Source: JACTOJ01 sp032335695
GTDB taxonomy: Bacteria > Bacillota > Clostridia > Clostridiales > Clostridiaceae
DNA: 64,000 bases
Assembly: GCF_032335695.1 (NCBI RefSeq)
Contig: NZ_JACTOJ010000011.1
Location: 1-64,000, forward strand
Direction of reading: 5' to 3'
In this document: positions 53,013 through 61,912 of the stretch, in pieces
Position numbering within the stretch: position 1 is the first letter of the stretch
Layout of the letters: each line of letters starts with the position of its first letter
Translations under genes and position numbers: made by a program
Notes under the pieces: model-generated
Databases searched by the model: none
The model's input: only the letters and a program-made list of their open reading frames with translations
What the model was told of the DNA's origin: nothing

Positions 53013-54194
53013 ATGTTTAGTGAAACAGAAATAAATCAAATAAAAAAGACATTGAGAGCCAGTGTAGAAAATAACTATATAGCTGGCGGAAATCTAATGA
53101 TCATAAAAGAAGGACAAGAAATTTTTTATCATGAAGATGGCTTTGCAGATTTAGAGAAGAAACTTCCTATAAAAAGGGATTCTATTTTTAGATTATATTC
53201 CATGACTAAGCCTGTGACAGCTGCTGCAGTGATGATTCTTTTGCAGCGAGGTGAAATCGATTTATATGATTCCGTTAGTCAATATATTCCTAGCTTTAAA
53301 AATCAAAAGGTGGCTTTAGGAGACACTTTAGTTCCGGCAGAAAGAGAAGTGACATTAAAGGATTTGCTTTCTATGACTTCAGGTTTAGTATATGGCGGAA
53401 ATCACAGGGCAGGCAAGGAAACAGATGCCGTATTTCAAGAGATAGATAAGAGGTTATTAGGTAATTCACCTATGACAACATTAGAAATTATTAATAAACT
53501 GGGGCAATGTCCTCTGGCTTTTCAACCAGGCTCCTATTGGGAATATGGAACCTCTGCTGATGTGCTGGGAGCTGTGGTAGAAGTAGTAAGTGGCAAAAGC
53601 TTTGGACAGTTTTTAAAAGAAGAAATATTTGAACCTTTAGGAATGAAAGATACTGATTTTTGGGTACCTGAGGAAAAAAGATCTCGTCTTGCAAAAACCT
53701 ATGAAGATGATGGCAAAGGTTCCTTATCACTTTATACTGGCAATCATTTAGGTATAATTCATCAGATGGACAGGAAGCCAGCTTTTGAATCAGGCGGGGC
53801 TGGCTTGGCTTCTACTATAGATGATTATGGAAAATTTGCTAAGATGCTTATGAATGAAGGAACTTTTAACGGTGTTGAGATTTTAAAGCCTAAAACAGTA
53901 AAGCATTTGACCTCTGGCACATTAACTGCTGCTCAGCAGAAAGGTTTTGATACCTGGGTTACTTTTGCTGGACACAGCTACGGTAATTTGATGCGTGTTA
54001 TGACCGACTGCGGCAAGGCTGGAGATTTGGCAAGTCTAGGCGAATACGGCTGGGATGGCTGGTTAGGTGCATATTTTGCAAATTCTCCAAAGGATGATTT
54101 AACTATTTTATTTATGATACAGAAAACTGGTGCAGGTACTAGTACTGTAACCAGAAAACTTAGAAACATTATACTAGGTTCCTGCAGCAAGTAG
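53013..54194 (+). CDS. Serine hydrolase, class C beta-lactamase fold
   Basis: A 393-residue protein of the beta-lactamase/EstB/D-aminopeptidase group. The SxxK motif is Ser63-Met-Thr-Lys66, EYGTSADV near residue 180 fits the YxS/N position, and GYGWDGWLG serves at the KTG-like position near 345. No signal peptide is seen, so it is cytoplasmic and more likely an esterase than a beta-lactamase. GAAGGAG precedes ATG 53013. A related enzyme lies 107 bp downstream. Confidence 0.87.
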   Translation: MFSETEINQIKKTLRASVENNYIAGGNLMIIKEGQEIFYHEDGFADLEKKLPIKRDSIFRLYSMTKPVTAAAVMILLQRGEIDLYDSVSQYIPSFKNQKVALGDTLVPAEREVTLKDLLSMTSGLVYGGNHRAGKETDAVFQEIDKRLLGNSPMTTLEIINKLGQCPLAFQPGSYWEYGTSADVLGAVVEVVSGKSFGQFLKEEIFEPLGMKDTDFWVPEEKRSRLAKTYEDDGKGSLSLYTGNHLGIIHQMDRKPAFESGGAGLASTIDDYGKFAKMLMNEGTFNGVEILKPKTVKHLTSGTLTAAQQKGFDTWVTFAGHSYGNLMRVMTDCGKAGDLASLGEYGWDGWLGAYFANSPKDDLTILFMIQKTGAGTSTVTRKLRNIILGSCSK

Positions 54195-54300
54195 AAAAAT
54201 GTATGTAAAGAATTATATAGAAAAATAAATTATCTATTGGAGGGCAATGGGATAAGCTTAATATGGTATAAGAGCTCTGATGAGAAAAAGAGGTGGAAGC

Positions 54301-56028
54301 ATGAAAAGTAAGCAGGAATATATTAAAAAATTTGAAAGTAGTCTTAGGACAGAATATTTCGTTAAAGGTGATAAACAAAATTCTATTGTAGAGATGATGA
54401 AAAAAACTCATACTCCAGGAATAAGTGTAGCAGTAATCCAAGATTATCAGCTTGCTTTTTCAAAGGGATATGGAATTTCTGATATGGAAAAATCTTCACC
54501 AGTAAATGAAAGCACCATTTTTCAGGCTGCTTCAATCAGCAAACCTGTTACTTGTATGGCAGTAATGAAATTAGCGCAAGACGGTAAACTGGATTTAGAT
54601 GAGGATATAAATTCATATCTTAAAAGTTGGAAATTAAAATATGATGGATTTAATGAAAAAAATAAAGTTACCTTAAGGAATTTGCTATCACATACTGCAG
54701 GAATAAATGTGCATGGATTTCCAGGATATAATTTTAATTCAAAAATTCCAACCTTAATACAGGTACTAAATGGGGAATCACCAGCTAATACAGCTAAGAT
54801 TACTCTTAGTATGGAGCCAAATACCAAGTTTAGCTACTCTGGAGGCGGATATACTATTGTGCAGCAAGTATTAGTAGATCAGCTAGGGAAAAAGTTTGAA
54901 GATATCATGAAGGAATTGGTTTTAGAACCATTAAAAATGAATACTAGTTTTTATACTAATGCTCCTTTAGATAATTCTTATATTCCTAATGTCACTGCTG
55001 GACATAATATTGATGGAGGTTGTATTGAAGGGAAAAGGCATGTATACCCTGAGATGGCTGCTGCAGGATTATGGACAACAGCTGAAGACTTAGCTAAGTT
55101 CGTCCTTGAGATACAGAAATCTTTAAAGGGACAGCCCAACAGAATTATTTCAAAAGATTTTATGCAGTTTATGGCTATTCCTATTTTAACCGGTGAATAT
55201 AATATGGGTTTGGAAAATCAGAAAGTAGCTCAAGAATACTTATTAGGACATGATGGAGGAAATGAAGGCTATTGCTGCAGTATGTTATTTCATAAAGAAA
55301 AAGGCTATGGACTGATTTTGATGACCAATTCTAATAATGGTTACCAAATGAAATTACCTATTTTGCGCAGTGCAGCAACAGCTTTTGGATGGAATAATAT
55401 TTTAAGACCTGATTATGAAAAAAGTGAGCTGTCAGCAGAAACAAAAAATCTTTTTATGGGCAGCTACAAGCTAGAATTCGATATATCAATAAAAGTTTTT
55501 GCTGATAATAACAAGCTCTTTTACAAAATAGGATACTTTGAACCTAAGAAATTAGAGTATGTGGGGAACTATACTTTTATAGATACAGATAGAAAAAATA
55601 AATTTGAATTTGTAAAAGATGAAAATAAAATATATATGAATGAAAGTATTCTAGAAAGCTTAAATGATGGAGAAAAATTAGCTTGTGATTATATCGAGGA
55701 AGGTAATATAGAGCAGGCAGTAAATATTTATAAAAGGATTATTGAAGAAAAGAATATTATAAAATTCAGCTTAGAAGGCAAGCTAAATAATGCAGGGTAT
55801 AATTGCTTGGGAAATAACAATGAAGCAGCTATAAACTTGCTAAAAGTAAACACTATTCTTTTCCCTGATTCAGCTAATGCTTGGGATAGCCTAGGAGAAG
55901 CATATTTTGAAAATGGGCAATATGAATTATCCATAGAGGCTATGAAAAATTCGTTGCAGTATAATCAAAATAATAAAAATGCATTATTTTTTATTGAAAA
56001 GGCTAAGAAGTATTTAATGCACCAGTGA
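54301..56028 (+). CDS. Serine hydrolase (beta-lactamase fold) with C-terminal TPR
   Basis: A 575-residue protein. The hydrolase domain (about 1-375) has Ser78-Ile-Ser-Lys81, FSYSGGGYTIV near 180 and GHDGGNEGYC near 320. A beta-rich linker follows (about 380-460), and the last 110 residues contain tetratricopeptide-type repeats (ANAWDSLGEAYFENGQYELSI). No signal peptide is apparent. ATG 54301 follows AGAGGTGG; the ATG at 54280 has no SD. The TPR suggests a protein partner. Related esterase/peptidase-like proteins of this layout occur in Firmicutes. Confidence 0.85.
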   Translation: MKSKQEYIKKFESSLRTEYFVKGDKQNSIVEMMKKTHTPGISVAVIQDYQLAFSKGYGISDMEKSSPVNESTIFQAASISKPVTCMAVMKLAQDGKLDLDEDINSYLKSWKLKYDGFNEKNKVTLRNLLSHTAGINVHGFPGYNFNSKIPTLIQVLNGESPANTAKITLSMEPNTKFSYSGGGYTIVQQVLVDQLGKKFEDIMKELVLEPLKMNTSFYTNAPLDNSYIPNVTAGHNIDGGCIEGKRHVYPEMAAAGLWTTAEDLAKFVLEIQKSLKGQPNRIISKDFMQFMAIPILTGEYNMGLENQKVAQEYLLGHDGGNEGYCCSMLFHKEKGYGLILMTNSNNGYQMKLPILRSAATAFGWNNILRPDYEKSELSAETKNLFMGSYKLEFDISIKVFADNNKLFYKIGYFEPKKLEYVGNYTFIDTDRKNKFEFVKDENKIYMNESILESLNDGEKLACDYIEEGNIEQAVNIYKRIIEEKNIIKFSLEGKLNNAGYNCLGNNNEAAINLLKVNTILFPDSANAWDSLGEAYFENGQYELSIEAMKNSLQYNQNNKNALFFIEKAKKYLMHQ

Positions 56029-56051
56029 ATAATAATAATATGATTGTATGT

Positions 56052-56097
56052 AAGCTCTTAACATGATTTTTAGGAAGTCATGTTAGGAGCTTTTTAT
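56052..56097 (+). terminator. Terminator after the TPR hydrolase
   Basis: AAGCTCTTAACATGA pairs with TCATGTTAGGAGCTT (one G-U) and is followed by TTTTTATT. A palindromic repeat copy begins 4 bp later. Confidence 0.88.
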
Positions 56098-56100
56098 TAT

Positions 56101-56142
56101 GCTCTGTTTTAAATCAGTGTTGATTTTTACATTGATTTAAAA
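56101..56142. repeat. Palindromic intergenic element, reverse-oriented copy
   Basis: The reverse complement of 119-160 is reproduced with one substitution: GCTCTG, TTTTAAATCAGTGT, an 8-nt loop and ACATTGATTTAAAA. The remaining 150 bp to the next gene show no gene. Confidence 0.75.
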
Positions 56143-56294
56143 TATTGCTTCTGTGCGGTAAGCTAGGGCTGTTATAAACACTAATCAAAAGCATTTACTT
56201 AATAATTTTCGCATAAAAAGCACAGCATATATACACGTGCATATTAAAGATTGGTTCTCTGTTAAATGATTATAGAAGAAGTGGAGTGAGCAGC

Positions 56295-57164
56295 ATGGAA
56301 GAAAAATATAATAATTTAAAGCTGGCGGAAAAAGGAGCAAGAATAAGTATAATTGCTTACATAATATTGTCCTGCTTGAAGCTTGGAATTGGATATATGG
56401 CAAAATCAAAGGCATTATTTGCGGATGGACTCAATAATACTACCGATATAATTGCCTCACTCGCAGTATTGATAGGATTAAGAATATCAAGAAAGCCTGC
56501 AGATGAAGATCATCTCTACGGCCACTTTAGAGCAGAAACTATAGCTTCTCTTATTTCTTCTCTCATTATGATAGTTGTGGGAATTGATGTATTGTATAAT
56601 GCTTTTAGAGCAATCATATTTTTTAAAGCCGAAGCTCCAGATTTGATTGCAGCGGCTGTAGGCGCTTTTTGTGCAGCCATAATATATATGGTATATGTGT
56701 ATAATAAAAAAATAGCTGTACGTATAAATAGCTCTGGACTTATGGCGGCCGCCAAAGATAATCTTTCAGATGCCTGGGTTGGAATTGGAACAACTATAGG
56801 AATTGTTGCAGCTCAATTTGGACTTCCATGGATTGATTCAGTGGCAGCAGTTATAGTGGGAATATTAATAATAAAGACAGGATGGGATATCTTTAAGGAA
56901 GCAGCTCACAATCTTACAGATGGCTTTGATAATGAGGCCTTGAAAACTATAACCCAGTGCATAGAACAGGTTTCAGGGGTGAAAAAAATAAAAAGAATCA
57001 GGGCTAGAGTTAATGGGAATAGTGTATTTCTGGATGTGATAGTGATTGTAAGTTCAGCATTAAGTTTGGTGGAAGGCCATAATATAAGTGAAGAAATTGA
57101 AAAAAGACTCAAGGAGCAGCTTGATATCACTGAGGCAATTGTGCATGTAGAGCCAGAGATTTAA
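56295..57164 (+). CDS. Cation diffusion facilitator transporter
   Basis: A 289-residue CDF protein with six spans and a cytoplasmic C-terminal domain. Metal site A is ALFADGLNNTTDI (about residue 38-50) with the second pair in KDNLSDAWVGIG (about 152), and HLYGHFRAET marks the cytosolic loop. Asn at the first position of FADGLNNTTD suggests Mn, Fe or broad specificity rather than Zn, by analogy only. GTGGAGTG precedes ATG 56295. Single gene; no metal-responsive regulator is adjacent. Confidence 0.9.
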   Translation: MEEKYNNLKLAEKGARISIIAYIILSCLKLGIGYMAKSKALFADGLNNTTDIIASLAVLIGLRISRKPADEDHLYGHFRAETIASLISSLIMIVVGIDVLYNAFRAIIFFKAEAPDLIAAAVGAFCAAIIYMVYVYNKKIAVRINSSGLMAAAKDNLSDAWVGIGTTIGIVAAQFGLPWIDSVAAVIVGILIIKTGWDIFKEAAHNLTDGFDNEALKTITQCIEQVSGVKKIKRIRARVNGNSVFLDVIVIVSSALSLVEGHNISEEIEKRLKEQLDITEAIVHVEPEI

Positions 57165-57298
57165 TTCAGGTATACCTGAAAACAGAGCTATAGTAGTTAA
57201 AAATAGTCAGCAATTTGAATCAAAATATATAATCTATATAAGCTTATAATCTAAGTATGGATGTAGATAAATTATATATTTTGGAGGTTAGTATTGCT

Positions 57299-58414
57299 AT
57301 GGATAATAATTTTAAAGAAGTAATATATGAACACTTGGTATTTAGCGGCTCATCTTACGAAATAGGTAAGCTGGAAGGCGATTTTTTAAAGAAGCAGCAT
57401 CCTGAGGAAATTCAGGTGCTTTTAAAAGGAAATGATTATATAAAGCCAGCATCGCAGGAGAAGATAAAAAGAGCTATGAAGGTTTTTCAAAAGTACTGTC
57501 CTCAGATAAATGAAGAAATTCAAGGAATGGCAGAAAGCCTTGGGGTCAGTGCAGACAGTATAATACATTATGCCTTTTCATATGTAAGCAAAGGAAACTG
57601 CGGACATTTTGCAGTACTTCCCGAAAAGACTTTAGACAAACATTTTTATTTAGGGAGAAGCTATGAATGGGGAACAGATGATGAATTAAGATTAATGACT
57701 ATAAAGGCAAAAGGACTTAATGCTCATATGGGATTTTCGTTGATTCTTTTAGGAAGAATGGATGGAATAAATGAACAAGGGCTTTGTATAACCATGTCTA
57801 ATGCAGTACCTCTCTGTGAATCAGAAGAGGAAGGGCTGAGATTCTGGATGGTCATTCGAATTCTCTTAGATAAGTGCAAGGATTGTGAAGAAGCTGTCAC
57901 TCTTATAAAAGAACTTCCTATATCAGCTTGCTGCAACTTTATAATAGCAGACAGAAATAATAATGCAGTGCTGGCTGAAATCCATAATTCTGCTAAGGTT
58001 TTTAAATATATTAATGGAAATACAGAGCAGCAGTATTTGTGCTCAACAAACCATTATACCTTTGAAGAGATGAAGGAATTTGTTAAAAATAAAATGAGAC
58101 AGTCCGTGTACAGGTATGACGCTATGGTAAAAAAGCTGGAGGCAGAAAATAAAATTGAAAAAAGTGCTTTAAAAGAGCTTCTTTCAACTAATATACCTAA
58201 TGGATTGGCATGTCACTATTATGATGAGTGGCTGGGAACTCTGTGGTCCATGCTTTTTGATGTTTCAGAGTCAAAAGTTCAAATATGTTTTGGTTCTCCT
58301 GCAGTTAACCAGTGGTATGATTTCAATCTGAATTCTCCGGATGGTATTACAAAATATAAGGCTGTATTTCCAATGGAGAAAGCAGAAGATAGTATGTGGG
58401 AGAGAATAAGATAA
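57299..58414 (+). CDS. C45 family autoproteolytic acyltransferase/hydrolase-like
   Basis: A 371-residue Ntn-hydrolase-type protein. Cys101 in GNCGHFAVLPEKT is the predicted N-terminal nucleophile after self-cleavage, as in acyl-CoA:6-aminopenicillanate acyltransferase relatives; FYLGRSYEW and NEQGLCITMSN are the usual pocket motifs. A roughly 100-residue pro-segment is therefore expected. ATG 57299 is used because GGAGGT lies 10 nt upstream and the earlier ATG 57257 is only 6 bp after a TATAAT (57245-57250). Function is probably amide hydrolysis of an acylated compound; no beta-lactam pathway is present. Confidence 0.85.
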   Translation: MDNNFKEVIYEHLVFSGSSYEIGKLEGDFLKKQHPEEIQVLLKGNDYIKPASQEKIKRAMKVFQKYCPQINEEIQGMAESLGVSADSIIHYAFSYVSKGNCGHFAVLPEKTLDKHFYLGRSYEWGTDDELRLMTIKAKGLNAHMGFSLILLGRMDGINEQGLCITMSNAVPLCESEEEGLRFWMVIRILLDKCKDCEEAVTLIKELPISACCNFIIADRNNNAVLAEIHNSAKVFKYINGNTEQQYLCSTNHYTFEEMKEFVKNKMRQSVYRYDAMVKKLEAENKIEKSALKELLSTNIPNGLACHYYDEWLGTLWSMLFDVSESKVQICFGSPAVNQWYDFNLNSPDGITKYKAVFPMEKAEDSMWERIR

Positions 58415-58449
58415 TACTATTTTGTAAACAAGATTGTATATATTTAAAG

Positions 58450-58477
58450 AAGTGCTATAATTTTTATAGTGCTTTTT
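58450..58477 (+). terminator. Terminator after the C45 gene
   Basis: AAGTGCTATA and TATAGTGCTT pair with two G-U pairs around a short T loop, followed by TTTTTAT. Confidence 0.8.
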
Positions 58478-58517
58478 TATGTATATAAAAGTATACAATT
58501 ACAATGGAGGTACTTCC

Positions 58518-59378
58518 TTGAATTATTACTATGATAATATTTTGAAAGCAGTAAATTACATAGAGGGGAATCTAACTAAGGAACGATTGCCACTGTCAGA
58601 AATAATAAATTGTACAGGCTTTTCTAAATTTCATTTTCTTAGAATCTTTAAAGCTGTATCCGGCTACACCATAAATGATTATATAAGGCGGAGAAGGATG
58701 ACTGAGGCAGCCAAACTTCTAACTGATACAACCATGAGGATCATGGATATAGCCGTATTATACGGGTATAATTCTCAGGAGGCCTTTACTAGAGCCTTCA
58801 AAGAAACCTTTGGTGTGACGCCTAATTATTATAGGGTCAATAAACTTTCCCATGATAACCTTAAGCAGCTTATACTATCTGAGGAGCTTCTAACCTTTAA
58901 AGCCGAGGATAAATTTATTGAACCAGAAATAGTAGAAAAGGACAGCTTTTTATTAACGGGTCTTGAATACAAAGGTGAAAATAACAATTATGAAGTACCA
59001 AAACTGTGGAATAAATTCTACAAAGAATTGGATTCACTTAAAGTTCCCTTTAATGCAGATATATGTTATGGTCTTGAACGGTACAGCGAAGCAGGAGAAA
59101 AATCGTATTTTACATATCTTTCAGCAGTGGAAATTAACAAAAGTGATAGTGTTCCTTCAAATTTTAAAACCATAAAAATTCAAAAATCAAAATATGCAGT
59201 ATTCCCAATAAAATCAATAATAGAGAATGTTCCTATAAATATTTCTAAAATATATTCTGTATATCTTCCTAGAACAGGGCTTAAAATAAAGGGGAATTAT
59301 GACTTTGAATATTATGATTATAGATTCAAGGCAAATGAAAAAGAGTCTTGTTTTCATTTTTATGTGCCTATAGAATAA
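58518..59378 (+). CDS. AraC regulator with GyrI-like effector domain
   Basis: A 286-residue protein: AraC DNA-binding region at about residues 5-107 (IMDIAVLYGYNSQEAFTRAFKETFGVTPNYYR), then a GyrI-like effector domain (VEKDSFLLTGLEYKGENNNYEVPKLWNKF onward). TTG 58518 has GGAGGT 6-8 nt upstream; a longer ATG reading from 58479 would overlap the terminator T run. It is third of its type in the window. The convergent aldo/keto reductase gene starts 16 bp beyond, and no obvious target is adjacent. Confidence 0.85.
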   Translation: MNYYYDNILKAVNYIEGNLTKERLPLSEIINCTGFSKFHFLRIFKAVSGYTINDYIRRRRMTEAAKLLTDTTMRIMDIAVLYGYNSQEAFTRAFKETFGVTPNYYRVNKLSHDNLKQLILSEELLTFKAEDKFIEPEIVEKDSFLLTGLEYKGENNNYEVPKLWNKFYKELDSLKVPFNADICYGLERYSEAGEKSYFTYLSAVEINKSDSVPSNFKTIKIQKSKYAVFPIKSIIENVPINISKIYSVYLPRTGLKIKGNYDFEYYDYRFKANEKESCFHFYVPIE

Positions 59379-59394
59379 AAGTTTGTCCATGCAT

Positions 59395-60240
59395 TTATTC
59401 TATTTGTAGTTTCGGATGATTATAAACTTCTTCTGGATTTAGTCCTAATCGTGTTAGTGTATTTAATTTTTTGATTTTTAGCATATCTTCTTTATTTATT
59501 TGAAAGTCAAATATATCTGTATTTTCCTTTATTCTTAAGGAATTTGAGGATTTAGGAATAGTTACAACTCCCATTTGTAGGTTCCATCTTAAAACGATTT
59601 GAGAAATGGATTTGCTGTATTTTTTTGAAAGAGCTTTTAAAGGTTCCATTTCAAAGACTTTTCCTCGCATAAGAGGCGACCAAGCTTCTATTTGAATATC
59701 ATGTTTTTGACAGAATTTCATTAATTCATATTGAACAAGCTGCGGATGAAATTCGATTTGATTTACCATAGGAGCAATTTCAGCAGTAGAGATTAAATTT
59801 TCAAGATGCTTAATTGTAAAATTGCTCACACCGATAGCTCTTACGTAGCCATCCTTATAAAGCTTTTCTAGAGCTTTCCAGGTTTCTTTGTTCAGTGGCT
59901 GAGGCCAATGAATTATATATAGGTCAAGATAATCTGTATCCAATTTCTTTAGTGAAACTTTGAATGCTTTCAAAGCATTTTCATAGCCTTGGTCTGAGTT
60001 CCAAACCTTGCTGGTCAAAAATATTTCATTCCTTGGTATTTCACTTTCTTTTATTGCATCACAGATAGCATCTTCATTATTATAAAATGAAGCAGTATCT
60101 ATGTGCCTATATCCGATTTTTAATGCAGTCTTTACGGCGTTAATAACGGTTTTCTTATCTCCAGTATTATAAGTCCCAAAGCCAAGCCAAGGCATTTCTA
60201 TTCCATTATTTAAAGTAGTTGTATTTTTTATATTTTTCAT
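59395..60240 (-). CDS. Aldo/keto reductase
   Basis: A 281-residue TIM-barrel NADPH-dependent reductase. The catalytic tetrad is visible: Asp in HIDTASFYNNE with its Tyr, Lys in LTSKVW and His in YIIHWPQP. VSNFTIKHLENL and IPKSSNSLRIKENTDIFDF complete the family signatures. TAAGGAGATC precedes the ATG. An Lrp-type regulator is divergent, 169 bp away. Carbonyl substrate unknown. Confidence 0.92.
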   Translation of the reverse strand: MKNIKNTTTLNNGIEMPWLGFGTYNTGDKKTVINAVKTALKIGYRHIDTASFYNNEDAICDAIKESEIPRNEIFLTSKVWNSDQGYENALKAFKVSLKKLDTDYLDLYIIHWPQPLNKETWKALEKLYKDGYVRAIGVSNFTIKHLENLISTAEIAPMVNQIEFHPQLVQYELMKFCQKHDIQIEAWSPLMRGKVFEMEPLKALSKKYSKSISQIVLRWNLQMGVVTIPKSSNSLRIKENTDIFDFQINKEDMLKIKKLNTLTRLGLNPEEVYNHPKLQIE

Positions 60241-60409
60241 ACATTAGATCTCCTTACTAATATTCGCATAAAAATTTTCATTATAATGATTGCTAATTGT
60301 TATTTACTATATTATAATAGATGAAAATTAAAAATGCCTTAGCTTTTGATAGCCTTATTTAAGGTAATACGTTTCAAATATAATAATAAAAAGAGGAAGT
60401 TTATATCAT

Positions 60410-60856
60410 ATGAAACTAGATAATACAGATATTAAAATTTTAATGGAATTACAAGCTGATAGTCGCATATCGATTAGGGAATTGTCAAAAAAAGTGAACC
60501 TATCCCCGCCATCAGTAACTGAAAGAATAAAAAAACTGGAAGATAGAGGTATTATTAAAGGATATACCATAAGTATAGACGAAAAAGCTTTAGGATTATC
60601 AATAGAGTGTCTTGTAAAAATTGATATTAAAAATAGCAATTTTGATAAATTTAAAACTTTTATTTATAATCATCCTCGCGTCATTTTTTGTTATAGAATA
60701 ACAGGACATTCCTGTATAATGGTAAAGCTCAGTGTGGCGTCTATATCTGAGATTGAGGAATTCGTTGACTCTATTTCTAGGCTTGATGCCACCACTTCTA
60801 CATATATAATATTTTCAGAAGTTCCTATAAACAAAGGAGTTGAGAAATTTTTTTAG
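60410..60856 (+). CDS. Lrp/AsnC-family regulator
   Basis: A 148-residue protein: DNA-binding region DIKILMELQADSRISIRELSKKVNLSPPSVTERIKKLEDRGII (residues about 5-48), and an ACT-like RAM domain in the second half with the conserved ITGHSCIMVKL. AGAGGAAG precedes the ATG. It is divergent from the aldo/keto reductase gene; whether that is its target is open. Amino acids are typical ligands. Confidence 0.9.
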   Translation: MKLDNTDIKILMELQADSRISIRELSKKVNLSPPSVTERIKKLEDRGIIKGYTISIDEKALGLSIECLVKIDIKNSNFDKFKTFIYNHPRVIFCYRITGHSCIMVKLSVASISEIEEFVDSISRLDATTSTYIIFSEVPINKGVEKFF

Positions 60857-60908
60857 GAATTTAAGCATTAATGATAGCTTAAGAGATTAATTGAATTCTA
60901 GGCGGTTT

Positions 60909-61062
60909 TTATTTGCTATATTTATCAAGCAGAGATTTTAATATAGATTTTTCATCCTTGTAGATATACTGGCGTGTACCAGCAGCTTCAATTAAATAGC
61001 TATTGCTGCTTAAATGCCATACACAATGTTATAAAAGATATGATTAATGCTTTAAGCTTCAT
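60909..61062 (-). pseudogene. Small gene with frameshift, signal-peptide-like start
   Basis: On the minus strand GGAGGTGG lies 3 nt before ATG 61062, giving MKLKALIISFITLCMAFKQQ and then TAG. In the +1 frame the sequence continues SNSYLIEAAGTRQYIYKDEK and SILKSLLDKYSK to TAA at 60909. A single-base change near 61010-61020 would join a hydrophobic leader to a conserved-looking 35-residue body. It may be a recent pseudogene or a sequencing error. No other gene is seen in 60857-61205. Confidence 0.45.
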
Positions 61063-61211
61063 AAAGCCACCTCCGGCAATTCAATACTTTCAAGATGTTA
61101 TTCTACATAAAAATTTGAAATCTTTTTAAAATATTCTTATGATAGGCGTATAATTAAATATGTTATATTAGAAATAAAATTTCAATATTTAACTGAAGGG
61201 AAGTTATGGTT

Positions 61212-61775
61212 ATGGAACAGAATAGATTTAAAGATATAATTAATTTTGTTAAAGAAGCTGAAATGTTAAAGGACACAGAAAGAACGGCGTGGACAAGAAA
61301 TGGACGACATGAAAGTACAGCAGAGCATTCCTGGAGATTAGCATTATTTGCTATGGTATTGGAAGAAGAATTTGAAGATTATGATCATGAAAAGATTATT
61401 AAATTGTGTTTAATACATGATCTGGGAGAAATTTATGAGGGAGATATTCCTGCTATTGCTGAAGTTGAACAGGAGGTTAAAATTAATCAAGAAAGAGCAG
61501 CCTTAATAAAGCTTACTTCATTACTTCCAAAAGGAAAGCAAGAGAAATTAATGGAGCTGTGGGAAGAATACAACGCTTGTAATACTAAAGAGTCAAAGTT
61601 AGTAAAGGCATTGGATAAAATCGAAACAATCATTCAACACAATCAAGGAAATAATCCAGAAGATTTTGATTATGAATTTAATCTTCAATATGGAAAAAGC
61701 TACGCTTCCTTTGATGAAAAAATAAAGGCTATCCGTGAGATTATAGATAGGGATACTATGAAAAATATAAAATAA
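61212..61775 (+). CDS. HD-domain hydrolase, YfbR/HDDC2-like
   Basis: A 187-residue metal-dependent phosphohydrolase. TAEHSWRLA (near residue 36) gives the first histidine, LIHDLGEIYEGD (near 66) the HD pair, and a late Asp in KALDKIETIIQH completes the site. This matches 5'-deoxynucleotidase-type proteins. ATG 61212 is preferred over 61206 for its better distance from GAAGGGAAG. Single gene, ended by the hairpin at 61778. Substrate inferred from family only. Confidence 0.87.
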   Translation: MEQNRFKDIINFVKEAEMLKDTERTAWTRNGRHESTAEHSWRLALFAMVLEEEFEDYDHEKIIKLCLIHDLGEIYEGDIPAIAEVEQEVKINQERAALIKLTSLLPKGKQEKLMELWEEYNACNTKESKLVKALDKIETIIQHNQGNNPEDFDYEFNLQYGKSYASFDEKIKAIREIIDRDTMKNIK

Positions 61776-61777
61776 AA

Positions 61778-61827
61778 CTGTTATTCTAATACAGTAATTA
61801 ATAGCATTAGAATAACAGCTATTTATT
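61778..61827 (+). terminator. Hairpin after the HD gene
   Basis: CTGTTATTCTAAT (61778-61790) pairs perfectly with ATTAGAATAACAG (61806-61818), followed by CTATTTATT. The T run is poor but the 13-bp stem is strong. A fragment of the palindromic element (GGTTCTGTTTTAAATC) follows at 61829-61844. Confidence 0.7.
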
Positions 61828-61912
61828 AGGTTCTGTTTTAAATCTACCAAGGTCTTTATCAGCATTCTTTTAAAACATCTATCTATTAAATCACCAAATA
61901 AACTTTAGAATG

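Noticed and set aside
57257..57298. Upstream ATG of the C45 gene
   Set aside because: It sits 6 bp after a TATAAT and has no SD; GGAGGT supports ATG 57299.
53013..58414. Beta-lactam biosynthesis or resistance cluster (two beta-lactamase-fold proteins and a C45 acyltransferase-like enzyme)
   Set aside because: A CDF transporter and terminators separate them, none of the pathway synthetases is present, and the hydrolases lack signal peptides.
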